From Hyposmocoma kahamanoa (Eukaryota; Arthropoda; Insecta; Lepidoptera; Cosmopterigidae), in assembly GCF_003589595.1 (NCBI RefSeq), contig NW_020654422.1:5257649-5321648 (forward strand): a stretch of 64,000 nucleotides of DNA, given 5' to 3'. Below the pieces are notes generated by a model. The model had not been told where the DNA came from, ran no database searches, and worked only from the letters and a program-made list of their open reading frames with translations. Made by a program: the position numbers and the translations under genes. This document shows, piece after piece, positions 46,503-57,402 of the stretch. Numbering within the stretch: position 1 is the first letter of the stretch; each line of letters opens with the position of its first letter.

Positions 46503-47784
46503 ATAGGGGTTAAAGTATGAAATTGCCGATTTGTACTGAAAATCTAAATTGTTTATTTTTTAAATTTTTAACAAATTTATTTGATCAAAATAGTTGCCAT
46601 TATTATCTATACATTGCTGCCATCTAATGGGAAGGTTATTAATGCCTTTGCGATAGAACTCCGACGATCTAGACTGCACAAACTGTGTGAAAGCATTTTG
46701 TACTGCCTCCTGGGAAGAAAACTTCTTGTCACGTAGATAATTGTCCAAATCACGAAAAAAATGGTAGTCCGTTGGAGCAAGGTCTGGTGAATACGGAGGA
46801 TGACGAATGGTTTCTAACTGCAGTTCCTGAAGGGTCAAAATGGTTTCTCGTGCTGTGTGAGGTCTCGCGTTGTCGTGGAGCAATAATGGTGAAGGTCGAT
46901 TCATGAGTCGGGGTTGTTTTACTGCTAGTTTTGTCAACATGGTTCGGAGTTCGGCACAATAGACATCTGCCGTTATTGCTTGACCAGATCGGAGAAAACT
47001 ATAGTGAATAACACCATGCTGAGACCACCAAACAGTTACCATTACCTTTTTATTGGTAAGTTTTGCTTTAGGACACTGTTGTGGCATTTGACCTGGGGTC
47101 AGCCATTGCATTTTTCTTTTCCGGTTATCATAAAGAATCCACTTTTCATCACATGTTACAATTCGATCCAATATTCCTTCATTTCTGTACCGGTTCAACA
47201 AGGCAACACAAGTTTCAACACGCGTTTCTTTCTGCAGATCAGTCAAATCATGAGGCACCCATTTTTCGTATTTTTTTATTTTATTGATTTGACGCAAGTG
47301 AGTCAATATTGTGGGTAAGGTAACGTTAAACCATGCCGCTAATTCCTGGGTAGTTTGACTAGGATCGGCTTCCACTATCTCTCTTAATTCATCGTTATTC
47401 ACCTGTGTGGGCGGTCTTCCTCGTGGCTCGTTCTTTAAGTCGAAATTTCCATCACGAAAGCGTTTAAACCAAAATCGCACGGTGCGTTCATTAGTAGACC
47501 CCTCTCCAAACGCAGCATTGATATTACGGGCTGTTTCTGCCGCGTTAGTTCCGCGTCGGAACTCGTATTCATAAATCACTCGAATTTTCGCAGTATCCAT
47601 CTTTCTTGTCTAAATTGAATAACAAAAACAATTGAAAGTCGATATTCAAATGTTTCAAATTTAAAAAAAAATCACAGAAACCATTTGAAAAAAGTTTCAT
47701 TCGAAAACCTCAAACCATGAAGATTCTATGAAAATTCAAAGAACCTATTGCAATAAAACGGCAATTTCATACTTTAACCCCTAA
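46503..47784 (-). mobile_element. mariner element (cecropia-type) with intact transposase and terminal repeats
   Basis: A 1,282-bp element. Its ends are inverted copies of TAGGGGTTAAAGTATGAAAT + TGCCG (26 bp, one mismatch at the outermost base), flanked by TA on both sides (46501-46502 and 47785-47786), the standard mariner target duplication. The length fits the family's usual 1.3 kb. The near-identical ends and undamaged reading frame indicate a recent insertion. It landed downstream of the intact transporter next to a SINE-B fragment (46420-46470). Confidence 0.88.
46560..47600 (-). CDS. mariner transposase, DD34D, 346 residues, uninterrupted
   Basis: Catalyses cut-and-paste transposition of its own element. 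Seen: an N-terminal paired helix-turn-helix region (about residues 1-110, with GRPP at 61-64); the linker motif WVPHDL at 114-119; and the catalytic triad D151 (in TCDEKW), D243 (in HDNARPH) and D278 (in SPDLAPTDYHFF). Exactly 34 residues separate the last two, the mariner DD34D signature. The C-terminus has QCIDNNGNYFD. The length of 346 is typical for a full mariner transposase. Residues such as LDRIVTCDEKWILYDNR and KVMVTVWWS closely resemble the cecropia subfamily, which includes the source of human SETMAR; that placement is from memory. All catalytic residues are present, so activity is possible but not shown. Confidence 0.92.
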   Translation of the reverse strand: MDTAKIRVIYEYEFRRGTNAAETARNINAAFGEGSTNERTVRFWFKRFRDGNFDLKNEPRGRPPTQVNNDELREIVEADPSQTTQELAAWFNVTLPTILTHLRQINKIKKYEKWVPHDLTDLQKETRVETCVALLNRYRNEGILDRIVTCDEKWILYDNRKRKMQWLTPGQMPQQCPKAKLTNKKVMVTVWWSQHGVIHYSFLRSGQAITADVYCAELRTMLTKLAVKQPRLMNRPSPLLLHDNARPHTARETILTLQELQLETIRHPPYSPDLAPTDYHFFRDLDNYLRDKKFSSQEAVQNAFTQFVQSRSSEFYRKGINNLPIRWQQCIDNNGNYFDQINLLKI

Positions 47785-47827
47785 TACATCATCTACTATA
47801 TACACGTTTTTACCACACTAAGGACTA

Positions 47828-48620
47828 GCTTAATTTATTTAGGTTACGGCTGGAGGGCTTTGTGACGCCGTCCTCGTCGCACTGATCCGTCTGCCTCTGT
47901 GGTTTTGCAAATTCGAAGACAGGCACACGGGGATTACTTTTACTCTTAGCCGATTGCCGCCTCTCGAGTTTCGAAGTGGCAGGTCGGCTGGTAGAAGCGA
48001 CTACAGCGGCGTATGCACGTGCAGGGGCTGACATTCACACGCGTCACGTTTCCGCCGGGGCGGAGTCGCGGGCAACAGGGCGTGGCGCATCACGCGCGAC
48101 GGCAGCAGCGATCGGTGACGCAACCATTTGTGCCATTTCGACACTGCTGATGGATGCATTTTGCGCCCCACGACGCGTGTTTACATTAGAGACTTCTGGT
48201 GACCCACATACCGAAGCAGCGTTACTTAATAACGCAACGTGGGCACGCAGCTCACTTATGGTGTTATCTGAAGCCTCCAATCTACACTGCAACTCAGCCA
48301 GGCTTGACTTCAGGGAAATGATATCCTTCAGCAGCTTGGTAACAGGACGTGGTCGAACGTGACGGGGGGCAGTTTGTGCAGCTCCTTCCCCACGAATGTA
48401 GGCACGTCGTCCGGGTCAGTCTCCTTCAGGAGTGTGATAACATCCTGGAGACTCTCACGCCTCCATCTCTCAGGCGAGATCGCATCTGCTCAGCTTTGCC
48501 TAGGCTCTCGAACAACAGCATCTTGCCACTGCAAATCTCATCCTCGTTGAAGTTGGATTTGCAGATCTATACGATCTTGCACGCCAAAAGCTTATGGGCT
48601 ATAAGTTGTTAGGAACCCAT
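47828..48620 (-). pseudogene. Probable LINE ORF1 (gag-like) remnant
   Basis: On the minus strand, a GC-rich region reads in pieces: ESLGKAEQMRSRLRDGGVRV, then a coiled-coil-like SLKSSLAELQCRLEASDNTI with SELRAHVALLSN, then a low-complexity Ala/Pro/Ser section and SNPRVPVFEFAKPQRQTDQC. Frame changes occur at about 48045 and 48350. Heptad-rich coiled coils with acidic/basic low-complexity stretches are usual in LINE ORF1 proteins. No zinc knuckle was seen. Long + strand frames here are antisense shadows. Function is inferred; it could instead be a host protein fragment. Confidence 0.4.
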
Positions 48621-48739
48621 TGCTACTTACGCGCAGCGGCCTATGCCGCGCGAAACTCGAAATATAATAATTCTCACTGCGTATTGGACGCGTCCGTTTC
48701 CGAACGCGCACCGAATTGCAATTATGATGTGTTACTGTT

Positions 48740-48920
48740 TGTTTTTATGGAATTACTCTACTAGTTTGTTATAATTATTAATATAGAGATCGAACACTAA
48801 GAAAAATTCCTTCAATCTGTCAGGACACGAACCTGTCTGTATGCCAATCCGCCAACTAAGCTCTGTAGCTTAGTTGGCGGATCGAGTCAGCAGACCTTAC
48901 GAATTTCTCTATGCGTTTGA
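48740..48920 (-). mobile_element. SINE-B copy carrying a perfect hairpin in its head
   Basis: The tail is gtttgttataattattaata. The head normally has one tRNA-like arm; here it is followed by its own inverted copy (48847-48882). Confidence 0.6.
48847..48882. repeat. Perfect hairpin, 16-bp arms, 4-nt loop
   Basis: ATCCGCCAACTAAGCT, loop CTGT, AGCTTAGTTGGCGGAT. The arm is the tRNA-like A-box region of the surrounding SINE-B copy. Confidence 0.88.
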
Positions 48921-50107
48921 TACAGATCTTTGGGGTGCGTATAAATCTAGCGAATGCGCCTGTTTACGAAAGTCTCACGAGCTGCGCACGTGCATTAAGT
49001 AGTGCGGATCTGGGAGTCTACTCTCGATCTCCGTTCTGTTCGCGCGCCGTTCGTGCGCCACATATAGTAACACGTATTCAATTGCACGCAGCCCACGTGC
49101 ATCGCGTTCTCGGCGCATTCGCCAGATCTGTACGCACGCTTATATATTTTGGTTATAACGGCTTTTTTGCCATGGCGCGACCTGTGAAAAATCTATAAAA
49201 TTCTATACGTATGATTTGCACACCAATAAAGAATGCAGTGTGTTTATTCGAACTATGACTGGAAAAGGGTAAAATGAGAGACTCTATAACAAAATCTGAT
49301 ACAAGAGTGTTGGACACTCTAAACTTTCTCCGTTTATTTAGGAAGCAAGGTCCGTAAATCATATCGCACTAGTCGAGAATAAGCAATACTAGAGTGTTAA
49401 GGCGGCTTCCCACGGCCCGGACCAGATAGCCACTTCAGATGACTGTATGTGTAACCCAATTTAAGTGTGCTAATAAATAATAACAAATGTTGTTTTCAAA
49501 TATATAGACTTGTTATTTGTTCACCCTCGAAATTGACGGACCTAAATCCCAAGGACCATGTAAAATATCTTAAGCTGTATATAATTTTTCTACGACAAAT
49601 TATTTAGTGACTTTAAATCTTAATATAAGATCCTAATATAACTCGTTCTAGATCCTAAAATATTTCTGTTATTATTCACATAACACATTATGACATTGTA
49701 CCAGCATGAAGCTATATCATCGTACGCTCCGCGTAGGAGCTGGTTGTTAAGTGGTTCGTTCGTTGTGACGCTTTTAAGAAGAGAAGTAGACTGTATGGAA
49801 AGGAATATCTGGAGCGGGACGGATCGTCATGTAGAAGGAGTTCTGAACAACTGTACTATACTATACTGACCTTAGTTGGGTTTTCTGCTCGTATGATGTT
49901 TTTGGCAGCGCTCTTCCTTTTCTTCCAGCAGACGTCCTAATTAGGGGTCTCCGGCAAATGCGGTGGAATGCGTGGTGTTATGTTGGCGCGTTAACGGTCA
50001 GAGGACACTACTAGCTACGATTATGATCACTTGATTTATCACCGCGCAGTGTTTAGTGGGTGGATGATGAGATAGATGCTGATGTAACTAGATGCTGATG
50101 TAATTAC
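48921..50107. other. No gene seen; GC-richer block at 48930-49150
   Basis: 48930-49150 is rich in CG dinucleotides (gcgcgccgttcgtgcgccac). It may be a retrotransposon 5' region or regulatory DNA; nothing further can be said. Confidence 0.4.
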
Positions 50108-50260
50108 CAAAAATGTGACGCAGTGACTGTGCCCCTCACATCTTTGTGATATATAGGTTTAAGTGACACTGCAACTGTAATAAACATGTATGTATATCGC
50201 TTACCACCAGCACGACTTATTCGTTCTACCACTCGGTATCATAAAAAAAAGCATGTCTTT
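50108..50260 (+). mobile_element. LINE-tail repeat copy, diverged
   Basis: Has cctcacatctttgtgatata, tgacactgcaactgtaataa and ctcggtatcataaaaaaaag. Confidence 0.55.
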
Positions 50261-51080
50261 AAAAAATTGAAGTAATATATTAATGTCATACCCAACAGCT
50301 CTATTTAAGTAAATCGTGTCGATAATAAAGTCATCAAGTGAAAGTGATTAAGAGGGAGCATGCCAAAAAAATTTTGACGTTGGCTCTTCCCAAATTTGTG
50401 AAACAAATATATGCCAGAAGTTCGCGTGACATGCGACAGGAGATGTTGAATTTTGCGCATTAAAAGTACCAAATTCGTTTTAGCGGAATAACTCTAAAAC
50501 TAAATGATCGCATGCATGTCACAGTTGTCGATCATGCATAAATATAATTAATTATCTAATTTTTGTCCTAATAACCTGTAGCATTTCGAGGATAAATCGA
50601 AAGAATGTGAAAATTAGAGGTCATTTCGTAATTTTTATCTATCGAGGAAACTTTATTGTTTTATGTTTCTTATCAATGTCTATGCTTGAATATATCGTGT
50701 AGTTACTCATACAATATTTTATTTTTTACTTTAAAGTGGATACACCCCTCTAAAATCAAATCGAAGATTAGGAATTTTTTCTCTGCTCCCTCTTAAACAA
50801 ATATGATCAAAAGGAAAAAGAATAGATGAGGTGTTTGTTGGCGACATATCTGTTTCATACATATAGATCTTTATTACTTTATTTTTTTATGTAATTTTTA
50901 TACTTGGAATTAGTTTTGTTTTTTGTATTTTGAATTACATTTTTGTTTCATTGTTTTTTTGGTTCGCTGTGAAGTGTGTTCAGTGTCTAATGTGTTTTGA
51001 ATTTATTATAAATTTTCAATAAAATAAGTGTTTTTCCCTCTGCCGCTACTCAGTCCACTGCTCATTCTATCGTTTTTAGT
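50261..51080. other. Region upstream of the transporter pseudogene
   Basis: No gene. It has weak resemblance to the intact gene's upstream DNA (gtgttttgaattt here, gtgttgaatttt there), so the duplication may have included some promoter sequence. Confidence 0.4.
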
Positions 51081-51212
51081 GTTGATGAAGTGAAGTTCAA
51101 CCGGCTTGGGCCGTACTACATACAATTTATTTCGCTTGTTTTCTTAATTCTATTGACCAATTCAATGTATTGGACTAATTATATTTTTGGCTTCGAAGAA
51201 GTCGGTTACCAC
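51081..51212 (+). pseudogene. Pseudo-exon 1 of transporter copy
   Basis: Translates as VDEVKFNRLGPYY...GFEEVGYH, matching LDDILVKFSLFGKYY...VAEEVSYR of the intact gene. The splice donor has become CACTAA, so the frame runs straight into TAA at 51213. No in-frame ATG exists upstream before a stop. Confidence 0.8.
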
Positions 51213-51399
51213 TAAATTTATTAAAAATTTAATTTGTTGCGCTAACTAAAATTTGGAAAACGCAATGTTCTTTAGCATTTGTATTAATTAAATGTCACTA
51301 ACAATAAATGTACCTAATCTAAATAAATGCCAAATTCAAAGTACTCTTTCTAAGCTCAATAAAATGTAGGCGGTAATAATGTTGTATGGACTTGCCTCA

Positions 51400-51560
51400 A
51401 CGTTATTAAAACAATTATTGATACAAATGTCGAATAAATTCCTTCGATTCGGTTGGACTCGAATCAGCGTCAGCAGCTTCAACGTGGCTACGACTCTCAC
51501 CAACTGAACTACGGATAGAGCGAGCAGATCTTACGAACTTCTGGATTCAAACTAAAAAAA
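51400..51560 (-). mobile_element. SINE-B copy in pseudogene intron
   Basis: Has attccttcgattcggttgga, ctcgaatcagcgtcagcagc and acgaacttc. It occupies the interval where exon 2 of the transporter copy would be expected. Confidence 0.55.
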
Positions 51561-52738
51561 CTAAAAGTAAAATTGAGTTGATATGGCTTTTTTACCAAAT
51601 TCTTTTTTTTTTTCAACAAACACTTTGTGTTTGTACTATCTTTGTATTATTAATAATAACAAATAGTGCAGTATTGTCATAAAAATGGCCAAACATTACA
51701 TTACATTTATTTACTTTTATTAAATATTTTTTTAAATAATCCAATAAAAGTAAACAGTTAAGTCAGTAAAATGTAGACACAAAGCTTTCGACATGCTTAA
51801 AAAGCTTAAAAAGTCAGTATTTAACATAATCTTCACAGTATTAGCTTCATAAGAAATGGCTTAAAGAATTTTTATTACAAGTTCATACTTTTAATGCTGT
51901 TGTCTCAAATTAAATCATTAAAGGAGGATCTATTAAAGTAACTTTTTTTTAATTTGGAACTGTGCTCAACGTCTTTGCTCGACGACAAACGTATTCATTT
52001 TTTCGGATCTAAATCACACGAACTGACGAAAAAAATATTTTCATGACTAGTAATTACGTGTTTAATTTGGTAACTCCATGTTTTAAATAATTGTAGAGCT
52101 ACAAAATCAAAAATCAATGGTCAAAATTAGTTCAGGACTAAATGCTTAAAAGTGTACGTCCGGCTGCTATACTACAAGATGTTTTGGGAACTTGGCCAGG
52201 TTCACTCGGAAATCTATTCATTTTTTGTTTTTAATATAAAGTTTTCTTTACTTTTTTAAAATAATATTCTTCAACAGAAATAAATTTTGAAATTATAACC
52301 TAGTAAACCTAAGAAAGAATACTATTATTCCTCTATTACCACACGATAATACAATGGTAACAATAGTCTTGTAAATGGCCATGTAATGACATCTGTATCA
52401 ATATTGTTGAATGATACACAGTTGCCACTCAAAATCTAAAAGAACCCGAAAGTTGACAAAAGATTATAGATCAACACGGTCAATACATAATTGATTAAAA
52501 TTTAATATTTATTTTTTAAATGTTTTTTATTTATACTTTGATACGCACAGACTTTTTAGCCAACCCAACGTAATAAAAATACTTGTACTTCTTGCGTGAC
52601 TAGAAACCTCCATCTCAAGGAAAGCTTTTCACGATTCATTGCTTCTTTACGCTCGTTGGTTTCGGTTATAAATTTTTTCAGTATAGTATTTGTTTACTTT
52701 ACATTTCTACGACAGTTAACTTTGTTTATTTTTTTTAG

Positions 52739-52839
52739 TTCCAGCTGGCATGACAAGATTGGAAGAGAACATTAATAGGAATGATACAGTTTAGTGGACA
52801 TATGCTCGGGCTACTTCTCATCGGTCCACCGTCTGACAG
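52739..52839 (+). pseudogene. Pseudo-exon 3 of transporter copy
   Basis: It is 101 nt long, the same as exon 3 of the intact gene, with intact acceptor (tttag) and donor (gtaggt). The Cys codon of LACQDW has become TGA at 52751-52753. The rest reads QDWKRTLIGM and GPPSDR. Confidence 0.88.
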
Positions 52840-53214
52840 GTAGGTAGTTGTCTTTTCATCATAGATTAATAAGACAAGTATAGTTGCTCCCACCTGTTCA
52901 GCGCATCAATGCCTACACTTCGCACGGAGTGTATTATTGTCATATTATTAGTTTAGATTTACTTACATAACGTAAATATAATTTGAAATAATTGAGTTGT
53001 TTATCACAGTATTCTCGTGCTAGTTTGAAGTTAGAATATTGAAGACCTTAGTTGAATGCAGTACTTACGTAGATATTGATATTTTTATACCAACTCCGCG
53101 GATAGCTATCTCGGTTATGGGAGTATGACAGGACAGTGGTACTTCATCGCAAATGCCAGCACAAAGATATTCCTTTTTTATTAATAAAAAATTATGTTAA
53201 CCTCATTTTTCCAG

Positions 53215-53368
53215 ATGTGGAAGAAAAATTGTTACAGTCTCCACCTGCGTCCTTAGTGGAGTGATTGGGATATCTAAAAGCTTTGTAACTTGCTACTAGG
53301 TGTACTGTTTGCTTTCCTTTCTGGAGTCAGCTATAGGAGATCTGTTTCACCCGCACTATTCTATTATG
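53215..53368 (+). pseudogene. Pseudo-exon 4 of transporter copy
   Basis: The acceptor ttccag is intact. The frame reads CGRKIVTVS...SFVTCY, then TAG at 53297 where the intact gene has Trp, then FLESAIGD. The donor is degraded into a CATA-type microsatellite (acatacatacatacat). Confidence 0.85.
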
Positions 53369-53603
53369 TACATACATACATACATATGTATATATTACAT
53401 CCTGTTTAATATTCCACGTTCATGACAACCAAACCAATTAATGTAATCAAAATCTGTATCTTCATTAGTGTCTCCCAGAAGGTGAGATCACACACGCCAC
53501 AATTGCAGCAACATAACAGCACCGTCTATGGAAACCGCTGTCACACTCTCATAATTGTGACGACTTGTTTTAACACATACCAGTGCCTACATAAAACAAA
53601 TAT

Positions 53604-53830
53604 ATACTGTTATAATTATTAATACAAAGATCGAACACTCAGAATAAAATCCTTTGATCCGGCCGGATTCGCACCGACGTCTTCTAGCTTACCGTGGCAG
53701 ACGCTATACCAACTAAGCCACGGAACGAACCAGCGGACCTCACGAATTTTTCTATGAGCTTACGTAGTGTGTTTGTATTTGGTTTTTCAGCGACTTTTTA
53801 GTCGTAGCGCCATCTATGAGAAAAAATTCA
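53604..53830 (-). mobile_element. SINE-B copy, nearly complete
   Basis: Has attattaatacaaagatcga, ggccggattcgcaccgacgt, taccaactaagccacggaac, and gtcgtagcgccatctatgag. Lies between pseudo-exons 4 and 5. Confidence 0.68.
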
Positions 53831-54187
53831 ATTTTTCATATTGCATATCCTGCATTGGCAATTATACCTGTTCTCAGTGTGTAAAATAATATTATGTAGT
53901 TTACATTTTAATATTAATGTTTTAGTTTCTGCTGACTTAAAACTTAATAACTTATTTTTTGTGCTACTTGTGGATCTCCACAAACCTTTGTAATTAGCAT
54001 TTTCACCAGTTACTCAACATTTATTTATTATTAAAAATTCGTTGTAAATCTTCCTAAAAATAAATAAATAAATAAATATACTGCCCAAAACCTGCCGCTA
54101 TACCTTTTGCAATGGTTGATTAACAATTACCAATCCTGTGGCGGCGTAGTCGCTCTTTCCTTTCATTTCGTAAATTCGTTTTTTACA

Positions 54188-54800
54188 GCTCTCGAAATGG
54201 TAGCTCAAAAGAAAAGGCTTCTGTCGCAATTGCTATGCATCACTGGTTCTCCATTAGGCGGGATATTCCTTCCGTTATTTGCTAGGTTGGTGCGACACTG
54301 GTGGAATTTACTCAGAATCTTGTGCTTCTGCACTGTTCTTCATTGCTTAGGTATGCATATCTATTAGATGAGAGTCCTAGATGGTTCTTTGTTTAAACTT
54401 TCACGAATTTCACACATTATATGATTTTTTTATTCGGGACTTAATATTGTACAAATACATACTGAAGATCAAGTGCGCGTAGTTAGAAAAACTCACATGG
54501 CTAGAAGACGCTGACACCCGCCTCTTCAGTCCCTTCGAGACCAAGGACGTTGTAATCCGTCCGAAACGTCGAGGTAATTAAAATATGTTTTATACGTGAT
54601 TAAGTCCCGAATTAAAAATCCTAGATGGTTGTTAAGCAAACAACGAAAAGAAGAAGCTACAGTCGTGATAGCAAACTGCAAAAGTAAACAGATCAGAATC
54701 TGGACGTGAAAAAAAAATAATTATTACAAGAACTGAAAAGAACTTTTTCATCAAGAATTTTGCTGAAAAGATTAAACATGTCTGATTTGATGGATATATA
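54188..54800 (+). pseudogene. Pseudo-exon 5 of transporter copy, broken by frameshift and MITE
   Basis: After the acceptor ttacag the frame reads LEMVAQKKRLL...GGIFLPLFARL, matching MEMVANNKR...GGIGLPLFAWL. A frameshift precedes LLDESPRW, which sits in another frame at about 54363-54386. The coding sequence resumes after the MITE at 54614 as PRWLLSKQRKEEA, then an ELKRTFSSRILLKRL block at about 54726-54772 matching ELLKSTFTSVALLRRF. The remaining half of the exon is missing. Confidence 0.8.
54424..54619. mobile_element. MITE inserted in pseudo-exon 5
   Basis: Inverted ends TTTTTATTCGGGACTTAAT and TTTTTAATTCGGGACTTAAT. It interrupts the transporter pseudogene between two occurrences of tcctagatggtt (about 54374 and 54609), so coding sequence resumes a few bases after the element. 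Confidence 0.72.
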
Positions 54801-54869
54801 TAAAAAATTAAATAAAATCCTAACTTCAATTCAAATAAACCCAACGCATGGCCGTAATTTCTTTTTTGA

Positions 54870-55054
54870 ACCCACACATCATAGCCCCGCACTAGGGAAA
54901 CCCTGTGTCGCGGGTGCCATGGACACACACATAAAACACCACACACAAAATTACCTACACCTAAACTAACGACATAATACAAATATTTCTCCCGGCCCGG
55001 AAATCGAACCCGGGACCTCTACGTGGCAGACCGGCATGGTAACCGTTCGACCAC
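54870..55054 (-). mobile_element. SINE-A copy in the transporter pseudogene
   Basis: The reverse strand has an intact head and GGTTCGATTTCCGGGCCGGG. It lies where the second half of exon 5 should be, so it contributes to the loss of the pseudogene. Confidence 0.7.
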
Positions 55055-55654
55055 GAATATAGTTAAATAGGTAATTATTTGCTAGACGTTGTTATTATTA
55101 TTTCCTTCACGGCGGCCACACTAGGCATGTGCCAGTGTCAATTTTATAAGAATAATATAAAAATTATGCTGACACGTCCTTGATGTGACACGAGTGAAAG
55201 CCCCAGTATTAATTTGTCACCAATGTCTCATTTTCAGACGTTAAAGAGATCAATGAAAATATTTTCTTTTTACCTCCTACACAAGAGTTATAAGTTTGAA
55301 GCCTTTATCTGTATTACCTACGTGTCTGTCTGGTGCGTCGTAGCTCCCAAACAAAGGGACAAATATCAAAGCAGTTCGAAGACTAATTTAATCGGGATAG
55401 TTCTCAACTATGTTTGATGAGCATCTGCTCTGCTATTTAAAGATCAACAGCTTTTCCAGTTAATATAGGCATTTCAGCTATAAAATCGATACCCCAATGA
55501 ACACTACACCAAGTGTATTTTTGGTCATTTTCTGTTATTTTTGTAAACAGCCATATTATGCTCCCCGGATTTTGTGAAAAATAATAATAACAAACGAAAA
55601 AAAAATTCGGAAAAAACAAAAAAACTAATTCTGTGAAAAAAAAAAACAAAATAA

Positions 55655-55779
55655 AGTCAAAGTCAAAGATTATTTATTCCATAGGCAAAATAAATTTACA
55701 CTTGAAAACGTCACATTTAAGCTACTGCTCGTTCACTACGCTGACCTCCCTGAGAAGAACGAGCAAGGAACTCTAGTTC
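55655..55779. repeat. Dispersed repeat replacing part of pseudo-exon 6
   Basis: Starts aagtcaaagtcaaagattat and includes ctgctcgttcactacgctga. The coding match to exon 6 begins right after it. Confidence 0.5.
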
Positions 55780-55893
55780 AATTTGCACCAACATCAAGTT
55801 AATCTACACAAGTGAACTGTTTCTAACCTGCACCAGGAACTCTATGTATGCTTTATGCTAATTTTTGGGGCACTTCGGTGGTGCTGTTGCGCC
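55780..55893 (+). pseudogene. Pseudo-exon 6 of transporter copy (3' part only)
   Basis: Reads SSSICTNIKLIYTSELFLTCTRNSMYALC then TAA (shown here as two pieces: SSSICTNIKLIYTSELF and LTCTRNSMYALC), then FLGHFGGAVAP. It matches SSSYFAITYIFTSELF and PTYTRNSMHALC of the intact gene. The 5' part is replaced by a dispersed repeat (55655-55775) and no donor remains. Confidence 0.8.
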
Positions 55894-57264
55894 ACAAAAA
55901 ATAAAAAGTACTTTCTACTGCAATCTCGTTTTGTGTTGCTTTTATCAATATATAAAAAGGTACATTTTTCATTACTTATGTCTTACAAAACTACAGTACA
56001 GGTATTCAGTATGACTGCAGGGTCGAATGATAAGAGAATAACTTGTAACAAAAAATGTGAAAAAATAATCTGTCACTAGTTTTATCATCCGATTTTATTC
56101 TCTGGTAAGCCATTTTATAAGTACGGAATAGTTCTCTATAAAAACAGAAGACTAAAATTTTCATTTTAGTAACTGACTTTAAGCTTACAAATTTACCCGA
56201 GGACATCGACGTTGTATTATAATTGGCACCCTTAGTGTATAATAAGGCCTCATCTGCAAAATGACAACTTTTCAGGAAAGACATTTAAAAATTCAATCAA
56301 GAAATCAGGAGATAACTTATTAATGTATCAATAGAAAAGTTATTATATATTAAAATTTCACATAATACGTAATTTGTTCGTATAGTTCGTATTGCTTTTA
56401 TGAATTTCATGAGATAAGAGCACACGTGACTTTGTTATATCAAGAGTATGAATTACTGGCAACCGTATATAGCAAAGCTCTTATGCACAAAGTTTTCAGC
56501 CAGAAGGTATTTATATTGTAAACTAACCGGAACAATTTGGAAATCCTTTTTTTAGTTTTTTTTTTTTGTCACCTTTACATTTGACTTTTGTTCACAAGAA
56601 GTTTTAAAATCTAATTTACACGTAAATGTATGTAAATCCTTGGCAATAACGGACGCAGCTTAATATGGAATCTATCAATGATATATATACTTAGACATTT
56701 TAATATGCTAAATTATCTCTCTGGAACTTATGTCAGAGAACAAACAGACAGAGTTTGCCATACATTATACTTAGTTAACGGACCAAAATAAATTTTATAT
56801 ATATGATTTTTATTGATTATATGATTTTTTTTAAATTCTTGACAACAAACTCAGCTGTTAGAGGTAACTTCTTCTCATTTATTCTTCGTATTTTTAGCAT
56901 GAGGCACAATTGTAAAAAAAAACAACATCTCTAAAATGTAACTGAGCTGCTATCCGCCACCGTTCTCCCTCTTTTTTCTCTCACTCACTCATTCCTCTCC
57001 TTCATTCTCGTCATTTACTTTGATCCTACCATTCCAATCCTAATTACACTAAATTGAGTTATGGCTGCCTTCGATATAAAATATTCTACAGCTATTTTCA
57101 TACCGAGATAACTATGGTTATTGGATTGCAAATAACTATATTATTAGATAAACATTCTAATGAGTGGCCAAATAATTTGGGATTGTCTGTATTCAGCATT
57201 ACGCTGTGCCATTCGACATTGTCTATTTGTTAAAATCGTGGCGCCTCTTGACAACCACAATACA
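55894..57264. other. Pseudogene interval between exons 6 and 7, no other gene
   Basis: Contains a family-Z fragment and otherwise AT-rich sequence. Small frames have no family resemblance. Confidence 0.45.
56225..56470. repeat. Family-Z repeat fragment
   Basis: Has caaaatgacaacttttcagg, agagcacacgtgactttgtt and atatcaagagtatg, as in the 3' part of the 33.7-kb copy. Confidence 0.45.
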
Positions 57265-57402
57265 ATACTATACAAAAATTCTTTATTGTACACCAAAAAA
57301 GGAAACAAATACAAAACAATTAAATTAAAAATAAGCGGTAGTACAATGGGCGGTCTTATCGCTTTAAGCGATTTCTGCCAGACAACCTTTGGCTGGAAGT
57401 AA
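57265..57402. repeat. Continuous copy of the repeat that is split at 10.5/13.4 kb
   Basis: Runs from ttctttattgtacaccaaaa to gccagacaacctttggctgg without interruption. It resembles a common lepidopteran retrotransposon 3' region; the class was not determined. Confidence 0.55.

Noticed and set aside
46980..47318. 112-codon + frame
   Set aside because: Antisense to the intact mariner transposase.
47976..48362. 128-codon + frame
   Set aside because: Ala/Arg/Thr-rich composition is explained by the GC-rich ORF1-like remnant on the opposite strand.
51213..52738. Search for exon 2 of the transporter copy
   Set aside because: No sequence resembling CTKWVYDNPHS was found; the interval holds a SINE-B copy and AT-rich DNA.
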